A stretch of 64,000 nt of DNA, from assembly GCA_020638455.1 (NCBI GenBank), contig JACKIK010000001.1, positions 930,001 to 994,000 on the forward strand. The letters run 5' to 3'. The stretch comes from Hyphomonas sp. Lineage in GTDB: Bacteria > Pseudomonadota > Alphaproteobacteria > Caulobacterales > Hyphomonadaceae. The position numbers and the translations under genes were made by a program. Of the stretch, positions 8,323-17,396 are shown in pieces; the first letter of the stretch is position 1, and each line of letters opens with the position of its first letter. The notes below the pieces were generated by a model. The model was given only the letters and a program-made list of their open reading frames with translations. It made no database searches and had not been told where the DNA came from.

Positions 8323-9080
8323 ACGTCGAGCACGCCGGCAAGGCCCGCGCGGCCGCCATCGAGGCGCAAGACGGCTCCGGTGATGATGGCCGCCTCGGCG
8401 GAGGCGAGGAAGGCGGCTGCATCGGCGATCTCGTCAGCCAGGGCCGCCCGGCCGAGCGGCGTGCGCTTAGCAGTCCAGGTCTCCATCTTTTCCTCGCGCG
8501 GACGGATGGCGACGATGGCGTTCACCCGGATGCCGGCCTCGGCCAGTTCCAGCGATGCGGCGCGAACAACGCCGAGAACAGCGGACTGGGTCACCGATTC
8601 GGTGAACCGGCCCGGCATGGTGGCGAGGGCTGAATAGGGCAGGACAAAGGTGGCGGTGCCCTTCTGGCGCTGGCGCTCGACGCCGGCTTCGGGAAGGTCG
8701 TCCTGGTCTCCGATGCGCTCGGCAAACACCTTGAGCGCCTGCGCGGCGCCACGCACGGTCTTCGCCAGTGCCTTGTCGAAGCGTTCCTGCGCGAAATCCT
8801 GCAACGTGTCGGGATCTTCGATCGATGGGATGATGACAAGATTGTCGATCCGGCCGAACCCTTCGACGGCCGCAGCCAGCGCATTGCGGAGGCCGAGCCG
8901 CGTATGCAGGTCGCCGTGATGGAGGAGGACATCTTCCGGCATGGCGCCGCGCGCCGTGTCGAGCCGTTCGGCGCTGTCGTCAGCAGCCAGAACATTATGG
9001 CCGAGCTCGTCGAACCGGCGGGCAACGGCATCGCCGACTTCCCGGCCCAATCCGAGAATCGCCGTGACGGGGGTCGGCAT
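8319..9080 (-). CDS. SDR-fold protein with degenerate active site
   Basis: A 253-residue Rossmann-fold short-chain dehydrogenase/reductase relative. The overall pattern is clear: a GLGREVG turn at residues 10-16, a late SAVLGVVRAASLELAEAGIR helix, and a C-terminal AAAFLASAEAAIITGAVLRLDGG. However, the NNAG motif is replaced (LVIIPS), and where YxxxK is expected I read ESVTQ (residues 161-165). The catalytic Tyr and Lys therefore appear to be lost. It may bind a nucleotide or act as a non-catalytic partner. Whether it is followed by the DUF4282 gene in one transcript is unclear; the gap is 4 bases (9081-9084). Confidence 0.85.
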   Translation of the reverse strand: MPTPVTAILGLGREVGDAVARRFDELGHNVLAADDSAERLDTARGAMPEDVLLHHGDLHTRLGLRNALAAAVEGFGRIDNLVIIPSIEDPDTLQDFAQERFDKALAKTVRGAAQALKVFAERIGDQDDLPEAGVERQRQKGTATFVLPYSALATMPGRFTESVTQSAVLGVVRAASLELAEAGIRVNAIVAIRPREEKMETWTAKRTPLGRAALADEIADAAAFLASAEAAIITGAVLRLDGGRAGLAGVLDV

Positions 9081-9084
9081 CGGC

Positions 9085-9393
9085 TCAGTCGTCCTTTTGG
9101 GTTTCGCGGCGGGCGCGCAGGTCGTCGCCCAGCACGGTCAGGCGATCATTCAGCCGGTGGTGTGCGGCCAGCAGTTCCGTCAGCAGCCGCACGACCAGGA
9201 AAAGGAATCCAAGGCCTACGAAGGCGCCGAGCGTTTCGACCAGTCCGCCAAGGACATGCCCGGTGAATACGCGGCCAAGCCCCCGCAGCAGGGCCAGCAC
9301 GGCCATGGCGGCAAGCAGCAGGCTGAACACCATCCCGGCCTGGCGCACGACGCCAAGGCTCAGCGACTTGTCCTGATCGAATATGTCCCGCAT
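9085..9393 (-). CDS. DUF4282 small membrane protein
   Basis: A 102-residue inner-membrane protein with two hydrophobic segments (about residues 18-36 and 48-72). It starts MRDIFDQDKSLS and ends with a polar helix, RLLTELLAAHHRLNDRLTVL. This layout matches DUF4282 proteins, whose function is unknown. It lies just upstream of the SDR-like gene in the same direction and may share its transcript. Confidence 0.65.
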   Translation of the reverse strand: MRDIFDQDKSLSLGVVRQAGMVFSLLLAAMAVLALLRGLGRVFTGHVLGGLVETLGAFVGLGFLFLVVRLLTELLAAHHRLNDRLTVLGDDLRARRETQKDD

Positions 9394-9456
9394 GGAAACG
9401 GTCCCTTCGCCTGCTTCATCAGTTGGCGGCGAAGAGACCGAAAGTCCGGATTGCCG

Positions 9457-9624
9457 TCAGCTGGCTTCGAGCCATCGCAGCTCTTCTTTAATCTTGAGTT
9501 TCTGTCGCTTGAGATCCTTGAGGCGGAGTGCGTCGGCAGCGGGGCGTTTTTCCTCTTCGGCAATGATCTGGTCCAGTTGGCGGTGCTTGTTGGCGAGCTC
9601 ACTGATCCGGCCCTGTAGCGACAT
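9457..9624 (-). CDS. YdcH/DUF465 family small protein
   Basis: A 55-residue, highly charged, mostly helical protein: MSLQGRISELANKHRQLDQ, then an acidic and a basic helix ending KIKEELRWLEAS. This helical hairpin and the LKxxKLxxKEEL pattern match the DUF465 (YdcH) family of alphaproteobacterial small proteins, whose function is unknown. AAGGAG lies 7 bases before the ATG. An inverted repeat, GTTAAG-N9-CTTAAC, sits at 9642-9662 in the leader. Confidence 0.85.
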   Translation of the reverse strand: MSLQGRISELANKHRQLDQIIAEEEKRPAADALRLKDLKRQKLKIKEELRWLEAS

Positions 9625-9736
9625 GTCAGTCTCCTTCTGCTGTTAAGTTCTTGTGTCTTAACTGTCACAGCTAAGCATAATCGGTGCCGCGCGTCACCAG
9701 CGATCCAAATGAATCATGGGACAGGAAGCCGCTGCA

Positions 9737-10423
9737 TCAGCCTTGGGCAGACCGGCCTGTCTTCCTGTGCGCTTTTCGGGCAAACATGGCCTGATCGGCC
9801 CTTAGAATAAGGTGATCCGCGTCCTCGCCGGGATGCCAGGAAACGACGCCGCAGGACGCGCCGATGTGCAGTTCCCGCCCCTCCGGATCGTCGGGCGACC
9901 GGATCACGAGCGAATCGATCCGCTCGGTCACCTGGGCGGCCTTGTTCTCGGAATCCGACAGGGTCGCCTGCGACAGCACGATGCCGAACTCGTCGCCGCC
10001 AAGGCGGCCGACAATGTCGGTTTCGCGGGTAATGCTGCGCAGGATTTCCGATACCTTGATCAGGACCGCATCGCCGGTCGCATGCCCGAACAGGTCGTTG
10101 ACCGGCTTGAAATGGTCCAGATCGACAAAGATCAGGCTGAGCGGCGTACGGAAACGTGCGGCCAGCGCGATCTCGCGGCGCACTTCGCGCTCGAAGGCCC
10201 GCCGGTTGAACAGGGGGCAGAGCGCATCGTTGTCGGCCAGCAATTCGGCCTCCGACAAAGCGGCGCGCAGGGTGGACAGTTCCTCGCGAAGTGCAATGAC
10301 TTCATCACATAGCGCTTCGATCGCGGCGCGCGCGTGGCGGTCCATCGCGCTGAGATCGACCCCGAGGATGTCGATCAGGGCGCGGCGGCGGTCAGGCCGC
10401 GGGGAGAACACATCATCTGCCAT
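9737..10423 (-). CDS. GGDEF-domain diguanylate cyclase
   Basis: A 228-residue cytoplasmic protein predicted to make cyclic di-GMP from two GTP. Residues 30-62 form a likely coiled coil (IEALCDEVIALREELSTLR), followed by a GGDEF domain from about 63 to 220. The signature RLGGDEFG is intact (142-146), and an RETD inhibitory-site motif lies exactly five residues before it, so product inhibition is likely. No membrane or known sensor domain is present; dimerisation through the coiled coil is inferred. It is divergent from purE with 114 bases between. Confidence 0.93.
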   Translation of the reverse strand: MADDVFSPRPDRRRALIDILGVDLSAMDRHARAAIEALCDEVIALREELSTLRAALSEAELLADNDALCPLFNRRAFEREVRREIALAARFRTPLSLIFVDLDHFKPVNDLFGHATGDAVLIKVSEILRSITRETDIVGRLGGDEFGIVLSQATLSDSENKAAQVTERIDSLVIRSPDDPEGRELHIGASCGVVSWHPGEDADHLILRADQAMFARKAHRKTGRSAQG

Positions 10424-10537
10424 GACGGCTACAGTAGGCACGAATGCAGCCGTTGTGGAGCATGTTCGCCCGTCAGGGGGCAGTTGACGGAGCAGGCCGC
10501 CTGCATATGGTGCGCGCTTTCCCGCTGCGAGGACGCC

Positions 10538-11032
10538 ATGGGTACAAGCGAATCCCCGAAAGTCGGCATTATCATGGGGAGCCAGTCCGACTGGCCCGTC
10601 ATGAAGGAGGCTGCCCGGAAGCTCGAGGAACTCGGCGTCCCCTATGAGGCCCGCATCGTGTCCGCCCACCGGACGCCGGACCGCCTTGTTTCATACGCGA
10701 AATCGGCGAAGGGACGCGGCCTGAAAGTGATCATCGCCGGGGCCGGCGGGGCCGCGCATTTGCCCGGCATGGCGGCCTCGATGACGCCGCTGCCCGTGCT
10801 GGGTGTCCCGGTCCAGTCAAAGGCCCTGTCCGGCCTCGACAGCCTGCTTTCGATCGTCCAGATGCCGCGCGGCGTGCCGGTCGGCACGCTTGCTATCGGC
10901 GAGGCCGGGGCGATCAATGCCGGCATACTGGCGGCGTCCATCGTGGCGCTGGAAGACGGGGCCGTTGCCGAGAAGCTCGACGCGTTCCGCAAGGCGCAGA
11001 CCGACAGCGTCGGAGAGGCACCCGAAGGATGA
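10538..11032 (+). CDS. purE: N5-carboxyaminoimidazole ribonucleotide mutase PurE
   Basis: A 164-residue class I PurE that converts N5-CAIR to CAIR in de novo purine synthesis. Signature segments are GSQSDWPVM, SAHRTPDRL and the AGAGGAAHLPGM loop with the catalytic His. The ATG was placed at 10538 because the conserved KVGIIMGS strand begins soon after and GCGAGGA lies upstream. It overlaps purK by 4 bases (ATGA), so the two are translationally coupled and transcribed together. Confidence 0.97.
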   Translation: MGTSESPKVGIIMGSQSDWPVMKEAARKLEELGVPYEARIVSAHRTPDRLVSYAKSAKGRGLKVIIAGAGGAAHLPGMAASMTPLPVLGVPVQSKALSGLDSLLSIVQMPRGVPVGTLAIGEAGAINAGILAASIVALEDGAVAEKLDAFRKAQTDSVGEAPEG

Positions 11033-12108
11033 CCCTCGTCGCCCCCGGCAGCGTGATCGGGATTCTGGGCGGCGGACAGCTCGGCCGCATGCTGGCCGGC
11101 GCGGCACAGAGGTTGGGCTTCGATGTCGACATCTATTGCCCCGAAGAAGACGCGCCCGCCGCCCGCGTCTGCCGCCAACACTGGAAGGGGACCTACACCG
11201 ACGCCGCCCTTCTGGCTGAATTCGCCCGGGCCTGCGATGTTGTGACCCTCGAATTCGAGAATATCCCGGTTTCGGCCGCGGCGATCATAGAGTCCACCGG
11301 CACGCCACTGCATCCGGGACCGCGATCCCTCTCCATGTCGCAGGACAGGGCCGAGGAGAAGGCCTTTCTCAACGCGATCGGCATCGCGACCGCCGAATAC
11401 CGCCTCATCGATGCGGAAGCGGATATCGGCCCGGCGTTCGCCGAACTTGGTGCTCCGGCCCTCCTGAAGACCCGGCGTGAAGGCTATGACGGAAAGGGCC
11501 AGGCATGGATCAGGACGGCGCAGGACATTGCCGGCGCCTGGCGGCAGGTCAGCCAAGTGCCCTGCGTGCTTGAGGCAGCCGTTCCGTTCGAGCGGGAAAT
11601 CTCCGTCCTCGTAGCGCGTTCCAGCCGCGGCGAGACAAAGACCTGGGCGCCGCCACACAATGTCCACCTGGACGGCATCCTCTCAACATCGACCGTACCG
11701 TCCGGTCTGCCGCGGGATGTTGAACACGATGCCCGTGAGCAGGCGATCATGCTGGTCGATGCGCTGGGACATGTCGGTGTCCTGGCACTGGAGTTTTTCG
11801 TTCTGCCTGATGGCACGCTGCTCGCGAATGAATTCGCCCCGCGGGTCCACAATTCCGGGCACTGGACGCCGGAAGCCTGCCAGACCGGCCAGTTCGAGCA
11901 ACATATCCGCGCCATCTGTGGCTGGCCGCTGGGTGACACGCGCCGCCTGTTCGATGCCGAGATGGTCAACCTGATCGGCGAGGCGGGCCTCGTCGAGCCG
12001 GACCATCTTGAACCCGGCGACGTGCTGACGCTTTATGGCAAGCGCGAAGCGCGGCCCGGCCGCAAGATGGGCCACATCACGCGACGCCTGAACCCCCGGA
12101 GGGACTGA
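11029..12108 (+). CDS. purK: N5-carboxyaminoimidazole ribonucleotide synthase PurK
   Basis: A 359-residue ATP-grasp enzyme that carboxylates AIR with bicarbonate and ATP to N5-CAIR, the substrate of PurE. It has an N-terminal Rossmann-like domain (IGILGGGQLGRMLA), a central ATP-grasp domain with TRREGYDGKGQ, and the EFAPRVHNSGHWT metal/phosphate motif. It starts on the overlapping ATGA of purE. Confidence 0.97.
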   Translation: MTLVAPGSVIGILGGGQLGRMLAGAAQRLGFDVDIYCPEEDAPAARVCRQHWKGTYTDAALLAEFARACDVVTLEFENIPVSAAAIIESTGTPLHPGPRSLSMSQDRAEEKAFLNAIGIATAEYRLIDAEADIGPAFAELGAPALLKTRREGYDGKGQAWIRTAQDIAGAWRQVSQVPCVLEAAVPFEREISVLVARSSRGETKTWAPPHNVHLDGILSTSTVPSGLPRDVEHDAREQAIMLVDALGHVGVLALEFFVLPDGTLLANEFAPRVHNSGHWTPEACQTGQFEQHIRAICGWPLGDTRRLFDAEMVNLIGEAGLVEPDHLEPGDVLTLYGKREARPGRKMGHITRRLNPRRD

Positions 12109-12113
12109 ATCCG

Positions 12114-12869
12114 ATGCTGCTTCCCGTATCCACATGGCCGGACATCGAAGCCTGGCTGAAGAAGTCCCGTACCATCGTCATCCCGATCGGATCGATGGAG
12201 CAGCATGGCCCCAACGGCTTTATCGGCACCGATGCCATCTGCCCGGAGGTGATCGCTCATCAAGCCGAGCGTCTCGCGCCCGACGAGATGCTCGTGGGCC
12301 CGACTTTTGCGGTCGGCTGCGCCCAGCACCATCTCGGCTTTCCGGGCACGATTACGCTGCGCCCTTCAACGATGATCGCTGCCATGGCGGACTGGACGGA
12401 AAGCCTGATGCGGCACGGCTTCGAGCGAATCTACTGGCTGAACGGCCATGGCGGGAATGTTGCCACGATCGATGCCGCGTTCGCGGAAATCCACGCCCAC
12501 CGCAGCTTCGACCCGCGCGGCGCCGACAACCGGCCGGGGCTCAGCCTGAAGCGCCGGAACTGGTGGGATTTCGTCTCGGTGATGAACCTGTGCAACCAGC
12601 TCTATCCAACGGGTCATGGCAGCCATGCCACGGCCTCCGAAGTGTCGGTCACCTATCATGCCTATCCGGACCGCGCCCGGCCGGAGGTGCAGATGAGCCC
12701 CAAGATCGCGCCGACCGGCACGATCAGCGATGCCGTGAGCTACCGGAGGGATTTTCCGGATGGCCGCATCGGTTCCGATCCGACTCAATCGAATGCCGAC
12801 GACGGCGCCAGGATCGTTGCCGTTGCAGCCGAGGCGGTACTTGAGGAAGTTCGGCGCTTCGCCGCCTGA
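12114..12869 (+). CDS. Creatininase-family amidohydrolase
   Basis: A 251-residue metal-dependent hydrolase of the creatininase superfamily. Metal ligands are visible in PIGSMEQHGPNGFIGTDA (Glu, His, Asp), VGCAQHH and LNGHGGN. The family includes creatininase, FAPy deformylase-type and mycofactocin MftE enzymes; I cannot decide the substrate. GGAGGGA lies upstream and the gene starts 5 bases after purK, so it is in the purEK operon. That placement hints at pyrimidine or purine-derived amide chemistry, but this is inference. Confidence 0.87.
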   Translation: MLLPVSTWPDIEAWLKKSRTIVIPIGSMEQHGPNGFIGTDAICPEVIAHQAERLAPDEMLVGPTFAVGCAQHHLGFPGTITLRPSTMIAAMADWTESLMRHGFERIYWLNGHGGNVATIDAAFAEIHAHRSFDPRGADNRPGLSLKRRNWWDFVSVMNLCNQLYPTGHGSHATASEVSVTYHAYPDRARPEVQMSPKIAPTGTISDAVSYRRDFPDGRIGSDPTQSNADDGARIVAVAAEAVLEEVRRFAA

Positions 12870-12963
12870 CACGCTGCGCGCAGACGCCGCCTGCGACTGG
12901 CCAGAGCGCGCGAAGGACGGTATCAGTCTGAACTTCCCCGGATAGAGGCGTCAGACCCAGAGA

Positions 12964-13695
12964 ATGCTCGACATTCGCAATCTGGAAAAATCCTTTGGCG
13001 CCAAGCGTGCCGTGCAGGGCGTGTCGTTCACTCTCGAAAAAGGCACGGTGCTTGGCTTTCTCGGTCCCAACGGTGCGGGCAAATCCACCACGATGCGGAT
13101 GATCGCCGGCGTTCTGGAACCCGACAGCGGCGATGCACTGATCGACGGCAAGTCGATCGTGACGGATCGCCGCGCCGCACAGGCTGCCCTTGGCTACCTG
13201 CCCGAAGGCGCGCCGCTCTATGAAGACATGACACCGCCGGAATTCCTCGATTTCATCGCCGCGGCCCGCCGCATCGAGCGGGCAAAGCGGAAGGATGCTG
13301 TCGAACGGGCAATTGCCGACGCCCGCATCACGACGGTCGCTGGCCAGCGGATCGGGTCTCTTTCCAAGGGGTATCGGCGCCGCGTCGGGCTCGCCGGCGC
13401 CATCCTCCACGATCCGCCCGTCCTGTTGCTGGACGAACCGACAGATGGCCTCGACCCTAACCAGAAGCGCGCCGTCCGCGCCCTAATCGCCCGCATGGCG
13501 CCGACCAAGGCGATCCTCATTTCCACCCATACGCTGACCGAAGTGCCCGCCATGTGCAACCGCGCCATCGTCGTGGATCGTGGCATGATCGTCGCCGACG
13601 AGACCCCGGAAGGGCTCGCCAGGAAGTCCGAGGACGGAACGCTCGAAGGCGCGTTCACCCGCCTCACCGACCAGGCGGAGGCAAATTCCGCATGA
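12964..13695 (+). CDS. ABC transporter ATP-binding protein (GldA-like)
   Basis: A 243-residue ATPase with Walker A GPNGAGKST, signature LSKGYRRRVGLAGA, Walker B VLLLDEPTDGLDP and the switch His (STHTLTE). It opens a four-gene unit with an ABC-2 permease, a GldG-like periplasmic subunit and a DUF4340 protein. This set resembles GldA-GldF-GldG, which in Bacteroidetes is linked to gliding and in Proteobacteria occurs without known gliding function. It ends with an ATGA overlap into the permease. Confidence 0.92.
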   Translation: MLDIRNLEKSFGAKRAVQGVSFTLEKGTVLGFLGPNGAGKSTTMRMIAGVLEPDSGDALIDGKSIVTDRRAAQAALGYLPEGAPLYEDMTPPEFLDFIAAARRIERAKRKDAVERAIADARITTVAGQRIGSLSKGYRRRVGLAGAILHDPPVLLLDEPTDGLDPNQKRAVRALIARMAPTKAILISTHTLTEVPAMCNRAIVVDRGMIVADETPEGLARKSEDGTLEGAFTRLTDQAEANSA

Positions 13696-14459
13696 ACACG
13701 TTCCTGCGAACCCTGCGCGAACAGATGGGCGGCTTCGGCGCGACCTACAGGCGTGAACTCGGCGCCTATTTCGCAACGCCCATGGCGTATGTGTTTCTGG
13801 CCGTCTTCCTGCTCGCGCTCGGTGTGTTCACCTGGGAGGCGGGAAGGTTTTTCGATACCGGCTCTGCAGACCTGGCGCCGTTTTTCGTCTGGCATCCCTG
13901 GCTGTACATGATCTTCCTTCCGGCGCTTGCAATGCGGCTATGGGCTGATGAGCGCAGTGCCGGTACGGACGAATTGCTGCTGTCCCTGCCGCTCGGCATG
14001 CCGGGACTCGTGCTTGGCAAGCTGCTGGCCGCCTGGACGGTTGCGGGCGTCGGACTTGTCCTCACGTTTCCGATGTGGGTCACAGTCAACTATCTCGGCC
14101 ACCCGGACAATGCGGCCATTCTGCTGACCTATCTCGTCAGCTTCCTGATGGCCGGGGCCTATCTTTCGATAGGATCCGCCGTGTCCGCCCTCACGGGTAG
14201 CCAGGTGACGGCCTTCGTCATCAGCGTGCTTGTGGCCTTCGCTTTCACGGCTGCGGGATGGCCGCTGGTCCTGTCGACCGTAAAGGCCGTCTTTGGCGGC
14301 CACGTCGCAGACCTCGTGGCGGAATTCTCGTTCCTGACACAGTTCCAGGGCGCTCAGCGCGGCGTGCTGGAACTGCGCGCTGTCGTTTTCTTCCTCGGCT
14401 TCACGACTTTCTGGGCCATCCTGAATGGCCTCTGGGCGTCCCGTCAGAGGCTCGGCTGA
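13692..14459 (+). CDS. ABC-2 type permease (GldF-like)
   Basis: A 255-residue integral membrane protein with about six transmembrane helices. The N-terminal YRRELGAYFATPMAYVFLAVF and WLYMIFLPALAMRLWADERS GTDELL pattern is typical of GldF/NosY-type ABC-2 permeases. It starts on the overlapping stop of the ATPase gene, so expression is coupled. It probably forms the membrane pore of the transporter with the following GldG-like protein. Confidence 0.9.
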   Translation: MNTFLRTLREQMGGFGATYRRELGAYFATPMAYVFLAVFLLALGVFTWEAGRFFDTGSADLAPFFVWHPWLYMIFLPALAMRLWADERSAGTDELLLSLPLGMPGLVLGKLLAAWTVAGVGLVLTFPMWVTVNYLGHPDNAAILLTYLVSFLMAGAYLSIGSAVSALTGSQVTAFVISVLVAFAFTAAGWPLVLSTVKAVFGGHVADLVAEFSFLTQFQGAQRGVLELRAVVFFLGFTTFWAILNGLWASRQRLG

Positions 14460-14460
14460 G

Positions 14461-16359
14461 ATGACGTCCCGCAACTACCTTGTCATCGCCACGGCCCTGA
14501 TGAGCCTGATCTTCATTTCAGCGAACCTCCTGTCGCAGAAGGTCCTGCGCGGCGCCCAGCTCGATTTCACCGAGAACCACCTCTACACCCTGTCCGGCGC
14601 CACCAAGCAGACCCTCGGCGACATTGCCGAGCCGGTCGACATCACGCTCGTCTACTCGCGAAATGTGGGCCAGGATTATCCAGCTGTCCGCGCCTATGCC
14701 GCCCGCGTGCGGGAATTGCTGCAGGCCTACGAAGCCCACTCCAAAGGGGAAGTCAGGGTCCGCGAAATCGATCCGACGCCTTTCTCTCCGGCCGAAGATG
14801 AAGCGCTCGCGGCCGGCATAACCGCCGTCAACACCAATGGCGACGACCCACTCTATTTCGGCATCATCGGACGCAATACGATCGATGACGAGCGCATTAT
14901 TCCCTTCCTCGCGCCAGAGCGCGAAGTGACGCTGGAATATGACCTGACCCGGATGATTGTCCGGCTCGACAATCCCGACCCGCCGCGTGTCGGCATCCTG
15001 ACGAGCCTGCCCGGCATGTCGGCTCCCGGCGGCCAGGGCGGTTGCACCCTGTTGCAGGATATCGCCCGATCCTTCGAGATTGTTCAGATATCGGAAGACT
15101 TTCAGTCCCTGCCCGCGGACCTCGACGTCCTGCTTGTCGTGCACCCGCCTGAACTTTCTGACCGCCAGGAATGGCTGATCGACCAATTCGTGCTGCGCAA
15201 GGGCCGTGCCATCTTCCTTGTGGACCCTGCGGCAAAGACCGCCGCAGCCCAGGGGCCGTTCGACGTAGCGAGCGCCCCCGAACACTCGGACCTTGGCGTG
15301 CTCGGCAAGGCCTGGGGCGTCACGCTGTCGAAGGATGCCGTTGCCGATGCCGCAGGCGCCCTGATGGTGCCGGTTGACCTTGGCGACGGGCGCATGGAGG
15401 AGCAGGCCCATCCGCTGTTCATCGGTGCGCAGGCCGCCAATATGAACAGGGATGATCTCATCACCGCGGACCTGACCCGCACAGTCAATTTCGGCGCGCC
15501 GGGCGCCCTCGTCGCCTCGAACCTCCCGAAGGGCGAGACCTTCTCACCGCTCATCGAAACAGGACCAAGCCCGTCATTCATCGATGCAGCAAGGGCCGTC
15601 CGCGACATGAAGCCCGCGGACACGCTGAAGTCCTACCATACCGAACCCGGACCGCTAGTTCTTGCGGCGCGCCTGTCGGGCACGCTGAAAACAGCCTTTC
15701 CAGCCGGCGAACCGGCACTGGACGAACCGGATGATCCAGTGATGGCCGAACTCGCCCGGGCCGATGCCGCCAATGCGCCGCCGCACATCTCCTCAAGCGA
15801 GACCGGCGCTGAAATCGTCTTCATTGCCGACGTCGATTTCATCTCGGACGATTTCTACATCGTGCCCGGCCGCAATGTGGTCGTGGCCGACAATGGTGCG
15901 CTGGTGCTCAATGCGCTCGATGCCCTGGCAGGCGGCGGAGAATTGTCCCGCCTGCGATCCCGCGCCGCCAGCCTGCGGCCAATGAAGCGGATCGACGACA
16001 TGCGCTCGGCGGCGGAAGCGAAATATTTCCGTCAGCAGGCAGAACTTGAGAGCAATCTCAAGAAGGCACAGGACCGGCTTGAGGAGCTGCAGCAGATCGG
16101 ATCCACCGACGGCTTCTATGCCGGCGACGCAGCCGCCGACCTCACGGATGAAGAGCGCGCCGAGCTCGCCCAGCTGCGCGGACGCATCGTCACGCTTCGC
16201 GGTCAGCTCCGGGACATTGAACGCGACTACCGACGCAATATCGACCGGCTGGAAGCGACCCTGAAAGCCATCAATATCTGGGGCGGCCCGATCCTCGTCG
16301 CGCTCGCCGGCCTGTTCGTCTGGCGCCGCCAGCGCAACCGCGCGCGGAGGGAGTCGTGA
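14461..16359 (+). CDS. GldG-family ABC transporter auxiliary protein
   Basis: A 632-residue protein with one N-terminal helix (about residues 7-25), a large extracytoplasmic domain, a predicted coiled coil at about 530-600 (AEAKYFRQQAELESNLKKA, then a Leu/Glu/Arg-rich stretch), and a final transmembrane helix (GGPILVALAGLFVW) with a basic tail. This matches the GldG/ABC_transp_aux family. It begins 1 base after the permease stop. The role is unknown; the architecture suggests a periplasmic partner that binds substrate or couples the transporter to the envelope. Confidence 0.88.
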   Translation: MTSRNYLVIATALMSLIFISANLLSQKVLRGAQLDFTENHLYTLSGATKQTLGDIAEPVDITLVYSRNVGQDYPAVRAYAARVRELLQAYEAHSKGEVRVREIDPTPFSPAEDEALAAGITAVNTNGDDPLYFGIIGRNTIDDERIIPFLAPEREVTLEYDLTRMIVRLDNPDPPRVGILTSLPGMSAPGGQGGCTLLQDIARSFEIVQISEDFQSLPADLDVLLVVHPPELSDRQEWLIDQFVLRKGRAIFLVDPAAKTAAAQGPFDVASAPEHSDLGVLGKAWGVTLSKDAVADAAGALMVPVDLGDGRMEEQAHPLFIGAQAANMNRDDLITADLTRTVNFGAPGALVASNLPKGETFSPLIETGPSPSFIDAARAVRDMKPADTLKSYHTEPGPLVLAARLSGTLKTAFPAGEPALDEPDDPVMAELARADAANAPPHISSSETGAEIVFIADVDFISDDFYIVPGRNVVVADNGALVLNALDALAGGGELSRLRSRAASLRPMKRIDDMRSAAEAKYFRQQAELESNLKKAQDRLEELQQIGSTDGFYAGDAAADLTDEERAELAQLRGRIVTLRGQLRDIERDYRRNIDRLEATLKAINIWGGPILVALAGLFVWRRQRNRARRES

Positions 16360-17396
16360 GCGAGCAGCGCGCAGAACAGCGCAAGCGGCGAATCCAGTTG
16401 CTCGGCGCGACAGCGGTATTGCTGACGGCCCTCGCCGTCATCGTTCACCTGAACCTCGGCGGAGCGCATCGCGACACAGGCCGGACCGGTCAGCCCGTCA
16501 TCCCCGATTTCGCCACGATCCGGGCCGATGCCGCCGAGATCCGGGTGACGCTGGCCGACGAGTCCTATCGTCTCGTCAACAGCGTCAATGGCTGGACCAT
16601 GGACGGGACGCATGGCTATCCGATCCGAGCGGACAGGCTTGCCGAACTGGCGACGGGGCTGGCGGATCTCAGCTGGGGCGAGGGCCGCACCCGTGACCCG
16701 GGGAAGCTCAATCGGCTCGGCCTTGGCGATCCACGCGACGGCGGGACAGGCGCCCTCATCGAAATCGCCGACGAAGACGGCAAGGTGACGGCGTCCATCA
16801 TCACCGGACGAAAGGACGACCACCTGTATGCCCGTCGTCCGGACGAGACCCAGGCCTATCAGGTGAACGGCGACCTGCCGGCACTATACAATCAGGACGC
16901 CTGGCTGGACCTCGACATCATCGACATCAATCCGGATGCCATCTCTGCGGTGCGCCTCTATGACAGCAGCGGCGAAAGCCTGTTCCTTGAACGGACCGTC
17001 GGCTCCAGCGAGCGCAGCTTCCGTCCGGGACCGCCCTATCAGGACTTCCGGCTGATCAGCCGCCTTGCCGCATCGACGCCGGCGCTCGCCCTGACGCGGT
17101 TCCAGCCGATCGGCGTGAAGCCGGCCAGCGAGCTCACGACGAAGCCGGTCGCCCGCCACATCACCCAGACACATGACGGACTGGAGGTGGATCTCAGCGC
17201 CTTTCGGGAGCCGGACGGGTTCTTTGTGACCCTGCATGCCATTGAGGCCGGGCAAAGCGCCCAGCGCGGCAGCACGATCAATGAAAAGGCCGATGGCTGG
17301 GCCTTCCAGCTGTCCGAATATGACTGGAACGATTTCACCCCGGCGATCTCCTCGATAGTCCGCCCGCCGGCCCCACCGGAGCCGGACAGCGACTGA
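16356..17396 (+). CDS. DUF4340 domain protein
   Basis: A 346-residue protein with one N-terminal transmembrane helix (about residues 13-32) and a beta-rich extracytoplasmic part containing two similar halves (VTLADESYRLVNSVNGWTM and a later DLDIIDINPDAISAVRL). DUF4340 proteins usually accompany GldG-type ABC genes. A GTG start is used: its GTGA overlaps the stop of the GldG-like gene, and GGAGGGAG lies just upstream. Function unknown. It abuts the convergent DUF1223 gene with no gap. Confidence 0.87.
   Translation: MSEQRAEQRKRRIQLLGATAVLLTALAVIVHLNLGGAHRDTGRTGQPVIPDFATIRADAAEIRVTLADESYRLVNSVNGWTMDGTHGYPIRADRLAELATGLADLSWGEGRTRDPGKLNRLGLGDPRDGGTGALIEIADEDGKVTASIITGRKDDHLYARRPDETQAYQVNGDLPALYNQDAWLDLDIIDINPDAISAVRLYDSSGESLFLERTVGSSERSFRPGPPYQDFRLISRLAASTPALALTRFQPIGVKPASELTTKPVARHITQTHDGLEVDLSAFREPDGFFVTLHAIEAGQSAQRGSTINEKADGWAFQLSEYDWNDFTPAISSIVRPPAPPEPDSD

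Noticed and set aside
10424..10669. An N-terminal extension of the GGDEF gene to 10669
   Set aside because: The added residues have no domain and would overlap purE on the other strand. The ATG at 10423 gives a sensible coiled-coil start.
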